Assembly: GCF_000005505.3 (NCBI RefSeq)
Contig: NC_016133.3
Span: 38,343,237-38,407,236 of the forward strand
Source of the DNA: Brachypodium distachyon
Taxonomy: Eukaryota > Streptophyta > Magnoliopsida > Poales > Poaceae
Length of the DNA stretch: 64,000 bases
Direction of reading: 5' to 3'
How positions within the stretch are numbered: position 1 is the first letter of the stretch; the number at the start of each line of letters is the position of its first letter. The position numbers were made by a program, and so were the translations under genes. This document shows positions 22,925 to 34,576 of this stretch, one piece after another. A model generated the notes under the pieces. It saw only the letters and a list, made by a program, of their open reading frames with translations, was not told the origin of the DNA and did not search any database.

Positions 22925-25900
22925 GTGAAGCGCCTCACCCGCGACGTGTGCGCGCTGTTGCCGGATGCAGAGCCGCAACAGCCGCTGAGGTGGTCGCACG
23001 TGCCGATCACCTTCAGCGCCGACGATCACCCAGCACGGCAGTTGGGTTCAGGGGTAATACCCTTCGTCGTCTCGCCGATCATTAGCAATATGATGGTGAC
23101 CAAGGTGTTGGTGGAGAACAGAGCGGGGCTTAACCTCCTATCCGCCAGGCTGGTGGAAAAACTCCAGTTGCCGATGGAGCAGCTGAAGCCCACCGACCCG
23201 TTCCGGGGGGTGAACCCCGGGATCGTGCGCCCGCTGGGACGCATCACGCTGCCAGTCACCTTTGGGTCCCGGGAAGCGTTCAGGACCGAACACCTAGTGT
23301 CCAACGTGGTGCATACCCCGCTGCCCTACAACGAGATCCTTGGTCGGCCAGCGCTGATCAAGTTCATGGCGGCCACGCATTGCGCCTATGGCGTGATGAA
23401 GATGCCGTCCATCTATGGAGTCCTCTCCATCAGGTGCGACCTCAAGGACGCGGCCTGGTGCGTCGACGAAGTCGTCCGGGCTGCTACCGTAGCTGACGCC
23501 GGCGACGAGGATGCTGCCGGAGACGACAGCTTGCCGGGTGATGCCCCGGCAACGAAGAAGGCCCGTGCTACCCCGCAAGAGCTTGCCGGGGGAGGCGCAC
23601 GCTCGAGCTCGCGCCCCGGCAAGGGGCAGAGGCTCCGGGAGGAGGCCGCCAAGTTGAAGAAGCTGCCCCTCCAAGCCGGCGACAAGGAGCGCACCGTTAC
23701 CGTGCATAAGATTCGGCGGCAAGCACAAGAGCGTAAGGATTTCATCAAGCAAGAGGTGGACAAGCTCAAGGCTGCCGGGGTGATCAGGAAAGTTCAGTAC
23801 CCTACTTGGCTGGCTAACCCTGTAGTAGTGCCTAAAGCAGGGAATAAGCTTCGCATGTGTGTAGATTTTACGGATCTTAATCGCGCATGCCCCAAGGATC
23901 CCCTCCCTGTACCCCGTATCGATCAAATAGTTGATTCTACCGCTGGTTGTGACTTGCTGAGTTTTCTGGATGCTTTCTCCGGCTACCATCAAATCAAGAT
24001 GGCGGTCGAGGATGAGGAAAAGACAGCGTTCATCACCCCGGTTGGCTGTTATTGTTATACATGCATGCCTTTCGGGTTGAAGAACGCGAGCTCCACATTT
24101 CAACGCGCCCTGCACGAATGTTTGGGGCCCAGCTAGGCCACAACGTGGAGGCCTACATGGACGACATCGTCATCAAATCGAAGCATGAGGACTCGCTGGT
24201 TGATGACCTGCGGGAGACATTTGACAACCTCCGCAGGATCAAGCTCAAGCTGAACCCCGATAAGTGCACCTTCGGTGTCAACTCCGGGCAGCTTCTGAGT
24301 TTCTTGGTTTCACACAGGGGGATACAGGCCAACCCGAGCAAGATAGAAGCCATCGAGAAGATGGAGGCCCCTCGCAAGGTGAAGGATGTCCAGCGCCTCG
24401 ACAGCTATGTTGCCGCGCTGGGACGTTTCATCTCCCGGCTGGGGGAGCGTGCCCTGCCTTTCTTCAAGGTGATGAAGAAGAAGGGTCCAGTCGACTAGAC
24501 TCCCGAGGCCGAGGCGGCGTTCCGGGAACTCAAACAGTACCTGAGGTCGCCGCCCGTCCTCGTCGCCCCCAAGCCGGGCGAGCCGCTGCTACTCTACCTA
24601 GCGGCGACTGACCAGGTGGTCAGCTCGGTGCTGGTTGCCGAGAGGGAGGAAGATGTCCCGGGGACTGAGGCTGCAGGGCAGGGGGTTGACCGGCCCCCGG
24701 CAACCGCCTCGGACCTGGGGACCACCCCCGAGTCAGCAGCCTCGGCACCGCGGAAGCGGTTGGTGCAGCACCCGGTGTACTTCGTTAGTACGGTGCTGCA
24801 CGACGCGTGGACGAGGTACTCGCAAGTACAGAAGCTCCTTCTGGGGATTCTCCTTGCGTCCCGCAAGCTGCGCTACTACTTTCAGGCGCACCGCGTCACG
24901 GTGGTGTCCGGGTTCTGCCTTGAGCGGGCCCTCACCAACCGTGAAGCCACCGGGAGGGTGGCCGAATGGAGGATGGAGTTGTCGGAGTTCGACCTCCATT
25001 TCGCCAACTCCAAAAGCATTAAGAGCACAGCCTTGGCGGACTTCGTCGCTGAATGGACGTCCACAGGCATGGAAGAAAGTGAGCTGGAGACCAGCCTGCC
25101 CGGCAAGCTGGACGAGGGCCACTGGGTCCTCTACTTCAACGGCGCGTTCAGTCTCCAAGGAGTAAGCGCCGGGGTCGTCATCGAGTCACCGACAGGGGAC
25201 CAGTTGAGATTCGTTGTCCAACTCGACTTCGCGAACTCCACCAACAACACGGCGGAATACGAGGGCCTGCTTGCTGGGTTGCGGGCGGCGGTCGCCCTCG
25301 ATATTAAGCGCCTAGTTGTTCGCGGCGATTCCCAGCTCGTGATCAACCAGGTGAACAAGGACTACGACTGCCCGCAAATGGCGCCGTACGTGGAGGAGGT
25401 CCGCAAGCTAGAAGGTAAGTTCAAAGGTTTGCGTTTCGAGCACGTCAAGCGGAAGGATAACTTCGCTGTTGACGAGCTGGCCAAGATGGCAGCAGAGCGC
25501 CGGAAACCTCCGGCGGGGGTGTTCTCTCAGAAGCAAGCGGCTCCTTCAGTCGCCCCCCAGCTGGCTGCCGGAGACGCCCCTCCGGCAATCGAAGGAACCC
25601 CTGCAGCAGCAGGGGTCCATGCCGCTGACATAGCGGCATGCGTTGGCAAGGAGATCCCTCTCTGGGCGGAAGAGATCGCCCACTACTTGAAAGGAGGGGC
25701 TCTCCCGGAAGATGACGTCGCCGCAGAGCGAGTAGCGCGGCAAGCCAAGATGTAGACTATGGTGGATGGGAACCTCTACCGAAGGCGTGCAAACGGTGTC
25801 AAGCTTATCTGCGTGCCGCAGGATGAAGGGCACGCACTGTTGGAAGACATACACCGAGGCACATGCTCACACCATGTGGCCTCCCGGGCTTTAGCCGGCA

Positions 25901-26750
25901 AGGCGTTTCAACACGGCTTCTACTGGCCCACGGCCCTGGCCGACGCGGAGCAGCTGGTGAGGACGTGCGAAGCATGCCAGTTCTATTCGAAGAAGAGCAA
26001 CCAGCCGGCGCAGACCCTACATGTCATCCCTTCCTCGTGGCCGTTCGCGGTCTAGGGGCTCGACATCGTCGGTAACCTACCAAGGGCAGTTGGCGGTTAC
26101 GAATATCTGTTCGTAGCCATCGACAAGTTCTCCAAGTGGGTGGAGGTGGAACCAGTGCGGAAGGTGACCGCCCAGGCGGCCATCAAGTTCTTCAAAGGCA
26201 TTGTGTGCCGGTTTGCTGTGCCTAAGAGCATCATCACCGACAACGGCACACAGTTCACAAGTGCAGCGTTCCAGGCATACTGCGAAGACATGGGCACTAA
26301 GCTGCGTTTCGCGTCCGTTGCTCACCCAAGGTGTAACGGACAGGCGGAACAAGCCAACGCAATCAGGACCACACCTAGTCGGGCAACGGGCGAAACTCCT
26401 TTCGCCTTTGTCTACGGGGCAGAAGCGGTGCTGCCTCTCGAGCTCAAGCACGGATCTCCCCGGGTACGCGCGTACGGCGACACCAGCCAACACGACCAAA
26501 GGGTTGCCGATCTAAACTTCATCGAAGAGCTTCAATGTCGGGCTGCTGTGCGAGCAGGGACTCCGTCGTTATCACGACAGGCGAGTCCGTCCCCGGGGGC
26601 TCGAGAACGGCGACCTTGTCCTGCGCCGGATACAAGGAACGAAGGCCAGGAACAAGTTGACTCCGAAATGGGAGGGCCCCTTCCGGGTAGTGCAGGTGAC
26701 CAGGTTGGGGGTTGTCCGGCTGGAAACCGAAGACGGCTTGTCGGTGCCTG
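22925..26750 (+). pseudogene. Element B pol: protease, RT, RNase H, second RNase H, integrase
   Basis: The protease active site reads ENRA (23114-23125), so both Asp and Gly are changed. RT motifs are intact (MPFGLKNA; YMDD at 24154-24165), but the frame shifts near 24130. TAG stops occur at 24496, 25753 and 26053, each where element A has Trp or Tyr. The second RNase H (about 25110-25480: NNTAEYEGL, RGDSQLVINQ) is complete. The integrase has TDNGTQF but has lost roughly 100 bp after NGQAEQANA relative to A. The C-terminal part near 26560-26750 is frameshifted. Confidence 0.88.
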
Positions 26751-26764
26751 AACATGAATGCCGA

Positions 26765-27245
26765 ATTCGCTAAGAACTGAACGGAATTGAGCACTGTCTC
26801 GTTGGGTGTGGTCCCAGATTCTGTGCATAGCCAGAGTGTTAAAAGGACGCTTGCGGGGGGAGTGCGCTCCCCGTGTGGCTTTGCGGGTCCGTCCCGGAAG
26901 GGCACGGCTTGGAATAGTTACCCTGCGAGTGGAGTGGCTCCCCGCTACCGCTTGGCCCCAGGTCGGCACCGCGGGTCCGTCCCGGGTCCCTAGTCTAGTC
27001 AAGGGTGAGGCGCGCGAGTCCCCTGCAACACAAGGCAAAATGCACGAAGGCTAAAAGGGCCGCCCCGCTAGACAGCACCGGGAACAATGAACATGTCGAA
27101 AAACTTAATTGACTAAGAGTCGAACGATTACATGGCCTAATCCGAAGTATAATTGTTCAAACAATGATAAGCGCCACACTTGCAGGGAAAGCAAACAAAA
27201 GAAGATACATTGGGGAGCAACAAGCACGGCTGGGGGCTGCGGCAA
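26765..27245. other. Element B spacer between integrase and antisense gene
   Basis: Internal non-coding sequence of the element, between the plus-strand pol end and the minus-strand antisense gene stop at 27246. No gene was seen. Confidence 0.5.
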
Positions 27246-30200
27246 CTAGTTGCCGCCGTCTTCGGCCGAGGGGTCGGTGGGGAGATTTGGCTCCGGCTTC
27301 ATCTCCATCCGCTCGACCACCTCGTCAACGAACTCGCGCACTGCTTGGGTGTGCGTGGGCTCGTCCTCGCTGTCAGACCAAGCGTCCAGCAGGGACTCGA
27401 AGGGAAACTCCGGGTCCCGGAGATGAATCCGCGGGAGGATTGTCCCGGCAACCTCCCAAGCACAGTTGGCGACTTCGTTGGCGCCGTACTGGGCGATCCA
27501 GACGTCGAGCGCCCCAAGCTTTCCCATCAGATCGGAGAAGAAGGGGATCAGCGTCGTGACATCTGTCCCGTCCACTTCCGCTGCCTGCAGCTCGAACTTG
27601 GGCAGCAGGTCGCACAGCGACTGGGCGATCTTCAGCAGCTTATCGATCTCGATTTTCCGCTGACCGATTAGCGTGCCGTGATGAAGCCGGGCGTTGACGG
27701 CAGCCTCCTTGGCCTTGCTGAGGTGGCCCGCCAGCTTCTCGAACTCTGTGGCCTTGGCCACATTGTCCTCGCCTGGCTTGACGAGCTCCTCCCGGACGGT
27801 GGCCAGCTCGGTCTCAAGCCTGGCCGCTCTGTCCTTGGCGGAGCCGAGCTCGGTCTCCGGCCGAGCCGCCGCTCCTACCGCGTCTTCGGTGGCCTTGACT
27901 TGCACCTCCAGCATGGCGCGAAGGCCTTGGATTTTGCCACGATAGTTGGCGATCAGGACACTCTTCTCGTCTAGCCGGGTCTGGGCCGCCGCGACCACCT
28001 CGGCATGTTCCTTCTTGGTCGCCTCGAGGGTGGCCGCCATTGAGTCGAGCTTCCCCTGGAGCTCCATGCGTTGGGCCTCCAGCTGCCGGTGGAGCTCGGC
28101 CTCCGGGACCATAGGCTCCCGGACGTCCTCCAGGGCTTGCCGGGCCAGCCGCGCCTCCTCCTCGGCGAGGTGCATCTCCTCGCGCAGCCGGGACAATTCT
28201 CGCCGCTCTCTCTCCATGGCCTCCCGCACCTCGCCAACTTGGTTCTTGGCGGCAGCGTGATGCTCCCTCACCTCGTTGAAGGTGGTGACGAAGGCCTGTT
28301 GCTGGTCCCTAACGGCGTCCAGGAACCGGTGCCCCCGCTCGAAGATGCTCGGATCCCAGGTGAGGGGGTTCCAAGCGACCCCGGCGAGGGTGCCGAGGTC
28401 GGTACCGGGGAGAGCCGCCGAGGATGATGAAGCCCCCGCTGCCGATGTGAGGCTGTGTGCGGGGTCACCAGCCAGCTCCCGGGGGTCTTGCTGTCCTTCC
28501 CCGGCAACTTCCCCTGTGCCTGCGCCCAGGGACCTCGGGGCTGGGGAAGCCTCCCTGCTCCCGGCGGGGGCTGTCCCCTGCTGGGCGGCAGGTGAGCCCG
28601 CGCCAGTCACATCCGCAGCTACGGGCCGTCGCCGGGTGTCGTCTCAGCGGCGGCGGTGTCCACCGCTGCCCCTGCCTCCGCATCGGCGGGGCTTGACGTG
28701 AGAGCCGGTTCCGGCTCCACCTCCGCCCCCGCGACTTCGACGATCGGGTCAAGATCGACCACGGTCGCGCCCATTCCAGGTGTGGGCGCACTTGTGGCTG
28801 CGACGATGAGAAGCATGAGGATCGGCGAGTAACGTGACTATCAAAAACGGACAAAGGAGACCAGGATGGTTACCTTGCGCAGCTGTCGGGCTTGCGGGGG
28901 GAGCCTCTCCTGCCTCGCCTGCGCCGGCAGGAGCGTCCAAGAGGCTTGCCGCGGGCGAGCTACCGCTCACTGCGAAAAAAGGTACGTTCATGAGTTTGGC
29001 TAACAGAAAATTGCAGCTGCGGATAAGTAACGAAGACATACCGGTTGCCGGCCCTGCCTCCGTGGGGGCTGGGCCGTCAGGGGGCACGATCGCGTCGCTG
29101 CCAACCCCTGCGGCGGTGGGGTCGGCGGCGCTGCTCGCATCGGCGCGTGCCCTCTTGCTTGGTGTGCCGGGCGGGGAATCGCTCCTCACCCTCTTGCTGG
29201 CACCCGCCGGCGAGTTGGACTTCGGGGGGTTACGCCGGAGCGCGAAGCCCCGGAAGACTCCCCGAGCGGGCGGCACCGGGGGCGCCCGCTGAGTCGTCGT
29301 GACCCGGAGAGTCCCGGGTGTCAACGGTGATGCCGCCGCGGTGCCGAGAGCCGACCTTGGGGAGGCTCCCGCCACTGGGGCGAGGGCCGTTGCCGAGACT
29401 CCGGCGACCCCTGCGGACGCGGGCGCTACCGGAGTACCGACGGGCGCCCTGGGAGCAGCTGCCGCCATGGTGCTGGCGGCTGCCGTTGAGGCGGAGGCCG
29501 CTGCCGAGGTATCGACGGGCGTCCCTGAAGCGACTGTTGCCGCAAGGTTGGTGGCCGCTGCCGGGGCGGACGTCGCCGTCGAGGAGATGGCTGCGGCTGC
29601 TGCAAACGCCCTCGACCTCCTCACGATCAGGGGCGCACTGTCGCGGCTTTCATCGTCGTCGTCCACGGCGACGACCTCCGGGGACGCAGCCGCCTGGCCC
29701 GCCTCGTCGTCCAGCGACTGGAGGGAGGGCCAGCTGGGCTCAGATCCGCCCCCGCTCTCCTCGAGCACCTGCTTCTCGCGGGGTGCTTGCGGGGGAGCGT
29801 GCGGGACCCGAGTGGGGGTGTCGTCCATCAACCCCCACTCGTTGCAGGGCGGGAAGGCGCCGACGATATCACTGAGCGCCTTGACGCCAGCGTGGAGACA
29901 AGAAACCCCTGGCGGGAACTCCGTTGATTGGAAGATCTCGCCGGAGATCCCCCTCACCCACGTCCTGAGGGTCTCCAAGTCCACGTCGTCCTGCTGGAGG
30001 CATGTCCTGTCCCCGGGACCCGTGTACATCCACACAGGCCGGGAGCGTAGCTGCAGCGGGGCTATGCGCCGATGGACAAAGGTGCGTGCCACGTCCACGT
30101 CGGTGAGCCCCGCTAGCCACAGCGCCTTGATCTTCTCCACGATGGGGAGGAGGTCGGCGTTGCGGTGGTACCTGTCCTACCAGTCGTTCTGGGGTTGCGG

Positions 30201-30845
30201 CAGCTCCGTCGACGACTGGATGAACTCCTAGGGGTCCTCCACTCAGACCCAACACCAATCGCTCTGCCACTCCTTTTCGATTTTCTTCCCCGACCGGACG
30301 ATGAATTCGGACTTCATCTGGTCGCGGGCGCGGAATACCACCCCCGACGACATTGCCTTCGCGTTATCAATGCGGGGGTAGAAGTAGTGGCGGAAGAGCC
30401 CCACCGATGGCATCACCCCCACGAACACCTCGCAGAGGAACTGGAAGGTGGCGAGGAGGAATAGCGACGTGGGGTGGAGCTGCGCCACCCGCAGATGGTA
30501 AGACTCCATCAGTGCGTGGAGGAATAGTGAGAAGGGCGGCACCAGGCCGCAGAGGAGGAAGCGCGCGAACACCCGGAAGTCGTTGTCCTAGTCGCTCGAC
30601 GCCCGCCGGGAAGATCAGCGTCTCCCCGTGCTCGTTGAAGTTGGAGGCGATGGCGTGCCAGAGTTTCCCCAGCGCCTCGTTGTTGTAGCCGGGGCGGAAG
30701 AAAGCGACCGCGGCCCGCATCTCCCGCCTCTTTTGGTCCTTGGCGGCGGCCGCCTTGGTTGCCGCTTCACTCTTGCTGCCCGCGGCTTTCTTTGAAACCT
30801 GGACCTCCTTCTCCTTTCTGGTGGTGGGGGCGCCATGGAAAGCAT
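27246..30845 (-). pseudogene. Antisense gene of element B (PF04195-like, spliced)
   Basis: It reads opposite to pol, between integrase and 3' LTR, a position known for extra antisense ORFs of Tat elements. The N-terminal part (30845-30243) has a conserved block (FARFLLCGLVPPFSLFLHAL), followed by a part with WLAGLTDVDVA and an Ala/Pro/Thr-rich region. The C-terminal part is a long, charged, probably coiled-coil segment (28300-27550) ending in acidic residues and a stop at 27246. Splice-like sites are visible: donor GTATGT near 29041 with acceptor TTTTTTCGCAG near 28974; donor GTAACC near 28873 with acceptor TCGTCGCAG near 28800. It is broken by a stop near 30588 and frameshifts near 30240 and 28620. 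The function is unknown. Confidence 0.7.
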
Positions 30846-31051
30846 GGAGTGGCCTTAACTTCCCGTCATTAGGAGTGATGCGTGGAGTGGCCTTAACTTT
30901 CCGTCTGTAACAGCGCCATACACGGGGCAGCGAAGGGACGCGGGCCCGCGGCAGACCGGGGCCCACACGTCGGTTAAGGGCGTAACCCGGCAACCGACCT
31001 GGGGGAGACTCATCCGGGAGCAGGTGATGCCGGCCCACGCCCGGGGGCTAC

Positions 31052-32023
31052 TGTCGCACCAGTGGCACCCGGGGTACCACCGCTGCGTGACGCGTGGGCC
31101 CCGTCCCTGGGTTCCCGGGGAAGTTCCATCCCGGGCAGCGGCTACGAGCAGCCCGGCAAGCTACCAGCCCGGAAGGGCTAGCGGGGCTTCGGGGAATATT
31201 CCCGCGTGGGCACTTCCCGGGAAGCCGCTTCCCAGGGGGAGGTTCCCGGGTGCGTTGGGCCGAGGCGCTTCCCAGGGAGCGACTTGCCGGGACAGGGAGT
31301 TCCCGGACGCATGCCCCCGCCTCAAGCGTGGGGCCCAGTAGGCAGATCAACAGCGCCACGCGGGCGCGTGGCGCGCGTGGGGTGCGCGGCCCCACCGGGG
31401 CAAGGAGTAAGGCGCACGGCTCATTAAATGAGCCGACCGACGGGGCGTTACCCGTCCGATCAAGTGAACAGTGGCAGTCCAATCTTACACTAGGGTTTTA
31501 GACCCCTAGCGGCCGAGGTGGCGTCCATGCGCGCCACCAGCTCACCGGGGGGGAGTTGTATGCCTCCCCGCTCGACACTTGTAGCCCATGCACCGTGGCA
31601 CCTGTGGCATCCCCTTGAGTATAAAAGGAGGACCCCCGCCAACGGTCAAGGGCTTCGTTGGGTTGGAATCTCAGTTGGTTCCAGTAGACGGTAGGGTTCG
31701 GTTGAGTTCGATCAACCGACAGTTAGCCTCTAGCATTAGCAGAGATAGTAAGGAGTACCTAGCCAAAGGGAGAGGGTGTCCAGGAACTTACCCGGCAACC
31801 TATAAACACTTGATTCAAAACCAATACCAGCTCAGACAAGCAAGACGTAGGGTTTTACACCTCCGGGTGGCCCGAACCTCGGTAAAAACGTGCGTGTATC
31901 TGTTCTTTGATTAGCGCGCACTTTTAATACTTCATTTCGCCGGGGTGAACCCCGACGCCCCTACCGAACCTAAAAGGGGGCCGTGACCGCACGCCCCCGG
32001 ATTCGGAGCACCGTGCGACGACA
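31052..32023 (+). repeat. Full LTR of element B
   Basis: 972 bp with perfect TGTCG...CGACA ends. A polypurine-like 'cccgggggcta' lies just upstream, as expected for a 3' LTR, but a PBS and gag start follow, as expected for a 5' LTR. A TATA box (tataaaa) is near 31620, followed by the same leader as LTR A. Confidence 0.85.
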
Positions 32024-32426
32024 TCTGGCGCGCCAGGTAGGGGGCGCGGGAAAAGAGCCTGCCGGTGGTCGCCGGCAGCATCGTTTGCATCGACATCGGC
32101 CTCGCCTTCTTCGCCGACGAGAATAGTCACCATGCCCCCCAAGCGGGCTGGTGATCCTCGTATAGACCCGCGTGAAGCCCCAGCGGCGCACACGCGGTCG
32201 CATGACATGCGACTCGAGTCGGGGGCTCAGGAGAACCCCGAGCCCTCGAGGGTGCAGCAGACACAGCTGCCTCCCCCGCCTCCTCGGCCGTCTGCCGACA
32301 ATCGGCCGAGGGGACCGGCTGCCCCCAATGCCGGGGCCAGTCACGCGAGCACGCACGGTGCCGCCCGCGCCGGGCAGCGAGTTGAGTCGCGGGCCGAGGA
32401 TGCTCCGCGACGGCGACACCAGGAGC
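32024..32426 (+). repeat. Second copy of element B leader and gag start
   Basis: Almost identical to 20890-21292, including the PBS (32026-32043) and the MPPKRAGD start at 32132. It ends at 'caccaggagc', where it is joined to the integrase of element X. Confidence 0.85.
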
Positions 32427-33031
32427 CGGCAGAAGGGCAAGAGATACTCCGAGATATTCATCAGGGAGAGTGCGGTCACCATGCGTCTTCAAGAACATTG
32501 GTGGGCAAGGCATTCCGGCACGGTTTCTACTGGCCGAGTGTGCTACAGGAAGCAGAAGACATGGTCCGGAAATGCAACGGTTGCCAGAGATATGCCAGGA
32601 AGATTCACATGCCGGCATCTGAGCTCAAAACTATTCCAATCACTTGGCCATTTGCTGTTTGGTGTTTGGATATGGTGGGACCTTTCAAGCGGGCGCGAGG
32701 AGGCATGACACATATTTTGGTCCTGGTTGACAAGTTCAGCAAATGGATCGAAGTGAAGCCGATACGAAAGTGTGACGGCAAGACCGCGGTATCATTCTCG
32801 AAGGACATCATCTTGAGGTATGGTTACCCCCACAGTGTCATTACGGATAACGGAACAAACTTCGCGAAAGGACCTTTTGCGCGATTTTGCGCGGAAAAGA
32901 AAATCCGGCTAGACGTCGCCTACGTGGCACATCCTCAGTCCAACGGACAGGTTGAAAGAGCAAACGGCATGGTTCTAGCCGACATAAAACCTCGGTTGAT
33001 TGAGCCACTGGAATGCACTCCAGGATGCTGA
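32132..33031 (+). pseudogene. Chimeric frame: element B gag leader fused to element X integrase
   Basis: One uninterrupted frame of about 299 codons. The first roughly 98 codons are the gag start of element B; from 32427 the frame continues in the integrase of X. The X part has the HHCC region (HASS, CNGCQ) and core motifs WCLDMVG, TDNGTNF and NGQVERAN. A TGA at 33029 ends it. The in-frame joining is probably chance. No promoter other than the LTR at 31052 is implied. Confidence 0.75.
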
Positions 33032-33534
33032 TTAGATGAACTCCCAGCTGTGCTATGGAGTCTCAGGACAACTCCAAATCGCTCTACAGGCTACACGCCA
33101 TTTTTCCTCGTGTACGGGGCGGAAGTTGTCTTACCAGCCGACATTGAACATGACTCTCCGCGAGTGACCATATATACGAAGGCCGAGGTAAAAGAGGCCC
33201 GAGAAAATGATGTCGACCTGCTCGAAGAAGCACGGGATTTGGCTCTATCTCGGTCAGCCATCTATCAATAACACCTAAGGCGTTATCACAGCCGGAGGGT
33301 AAACCCGCGAGAATTCCGGGAAGGAGACCTCGTGCTCCGACTTGTGTAGCGCACAGCCGACATGCATAAACTGTCACCTCCATGGGAAGGACCCTTCATT
33401 GTGAGCAAAGCGCTACACAACGATTCCTACTATCTTATAGATGCGCAGGATCCCAAAGCAAACATGATGGACAGGTCAAGCGAGAAGACCAAGAGGCCAT
33501 GGAACGTAGCTTTGCTTCGTCCGTTCTATACTTG
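32427..33534 (+). pseudogene. Element X integrase
   Basis: The continuation of the element whose RT/RNase H lies at 15521-16886. HHCC and D,D,E core motifs are readable. Stops at about 33029, 33269 and 33347 interrupt it. The C-terminal segment (PPWEGPFIVSKAL, WNVALLRPFY) ends at a TGA near 33532. It is separated from its own RNase H by about 15.5 kb of other repeats. Confidence 0.82.
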
Positions 33535-34167
33535 AAAGATGAGTATTTGTATCGTTTTTCCCTTATGTTGAATGTTTTGAGACAATGAAATTATCCGTCG
33601 GGTTCTTAAAAGGGACTCAGGGACTCCCATGTTGTTAAAGTATTGAATTGCGATTATCTATTTGTATGTCGGCATGGCTTGGTTGTGTAATCTTATGTCG
33701 ATTTAGTAGTGTGTCAGTATTGAAAATCCCCTCTATGACTAAGCTGTTGTCCGCAACCCGGCTTCATGGCAAGCTAGAGATTGGGTACGAGATAACTGGA
33801 CACATGAAAAACGATTGCGGAAACAAGCAAAAAAGCGAGCCGAGATGCGCGTTGTTTTACTTAACCCGGCATTTCATTCTTGTCTCGAGTATTGCCAAGC
33901 GAATTTGTCGAGTTTAACTTTTTGAAAGGGTTGTTCTATGACTTCGCGATTCATACGTCGAACACCGACAAGGCAGACAAAGAGCTGGAGTCATAAAATT
34001 TCACCAACAGAAAAGATAAACTCAGGGACTCGGTCGGGAACTCGATAATTAAAAGACTTAAATAAATTAAAAGTATGGTTCTTCACAAACAAAATTGTTT
34101 TAACCCGGTTACATGTGCACCCGGCATCCCGGGGATCTGATAATCTTAAAATATTTATTCCGACATG
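33535..34167. other. Element X spacer between integrase and antisense gene
   Basis: Non-coding internal sequence of X, comparable in position to 26765-27245 of element B. No gene was seen. Confidence 0.45.
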
Positions 34168-34576
34168 CTAAAATGAAACAGAAGGATTGGCGGCGCCGGA
34201 ACTCGGAGCGTCCGTTGTAGTAGAAGCCGACTCGACGACAATCTCTTCGTCGACTTCTTCTTCGTCTTCCTCGGCCATTTTTGCATCTGCTTCTGACACC
34301 GGGCCCTCCACAAATTTATGCACATCGGCATATTGGATAAAGGAGTAGGCCCGCTCCTGCCGTTTCGCAATGAGTTCCGAATCTGAGAGGAATGGGGAGC
34401 CGACTCGCATCGATTGCAGCACGTCGAGGTTGATGCCGTCGTACCAAGAGAGTACAAACGACAAAGCCTCGTCGGCGCCGACATGAGCGGCCGATTCCCG
34501 CCACTCGTTCAGCCGGTCCTCCACCTCCAGAAGGCGCTTCGCCAATTCCGGGATGCCGGTCGGAGCTTCTTGAAGC

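Larger units (their letters stand above)
20817..32426 (+). mobile_element. Element B: Tat-lineage Ty3/gypsy with internal LTR and repeated leader
   Basis: Order: last 73 bp of an LTR (20817-20889), PBS, gag, protease, RT, RNase H, second RNase H, integrase, antisense gene, full LTR (31052-32023), then a second PBS and gag start (32024-32426). The layout LTR-end, internal, LTR, internal-start is not that of a normal insertion. It suggests a tandem array sharing an LTR with both ends lost. Many stops are present, several of the TGG-to-TAG type. Confidence 0.85.
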
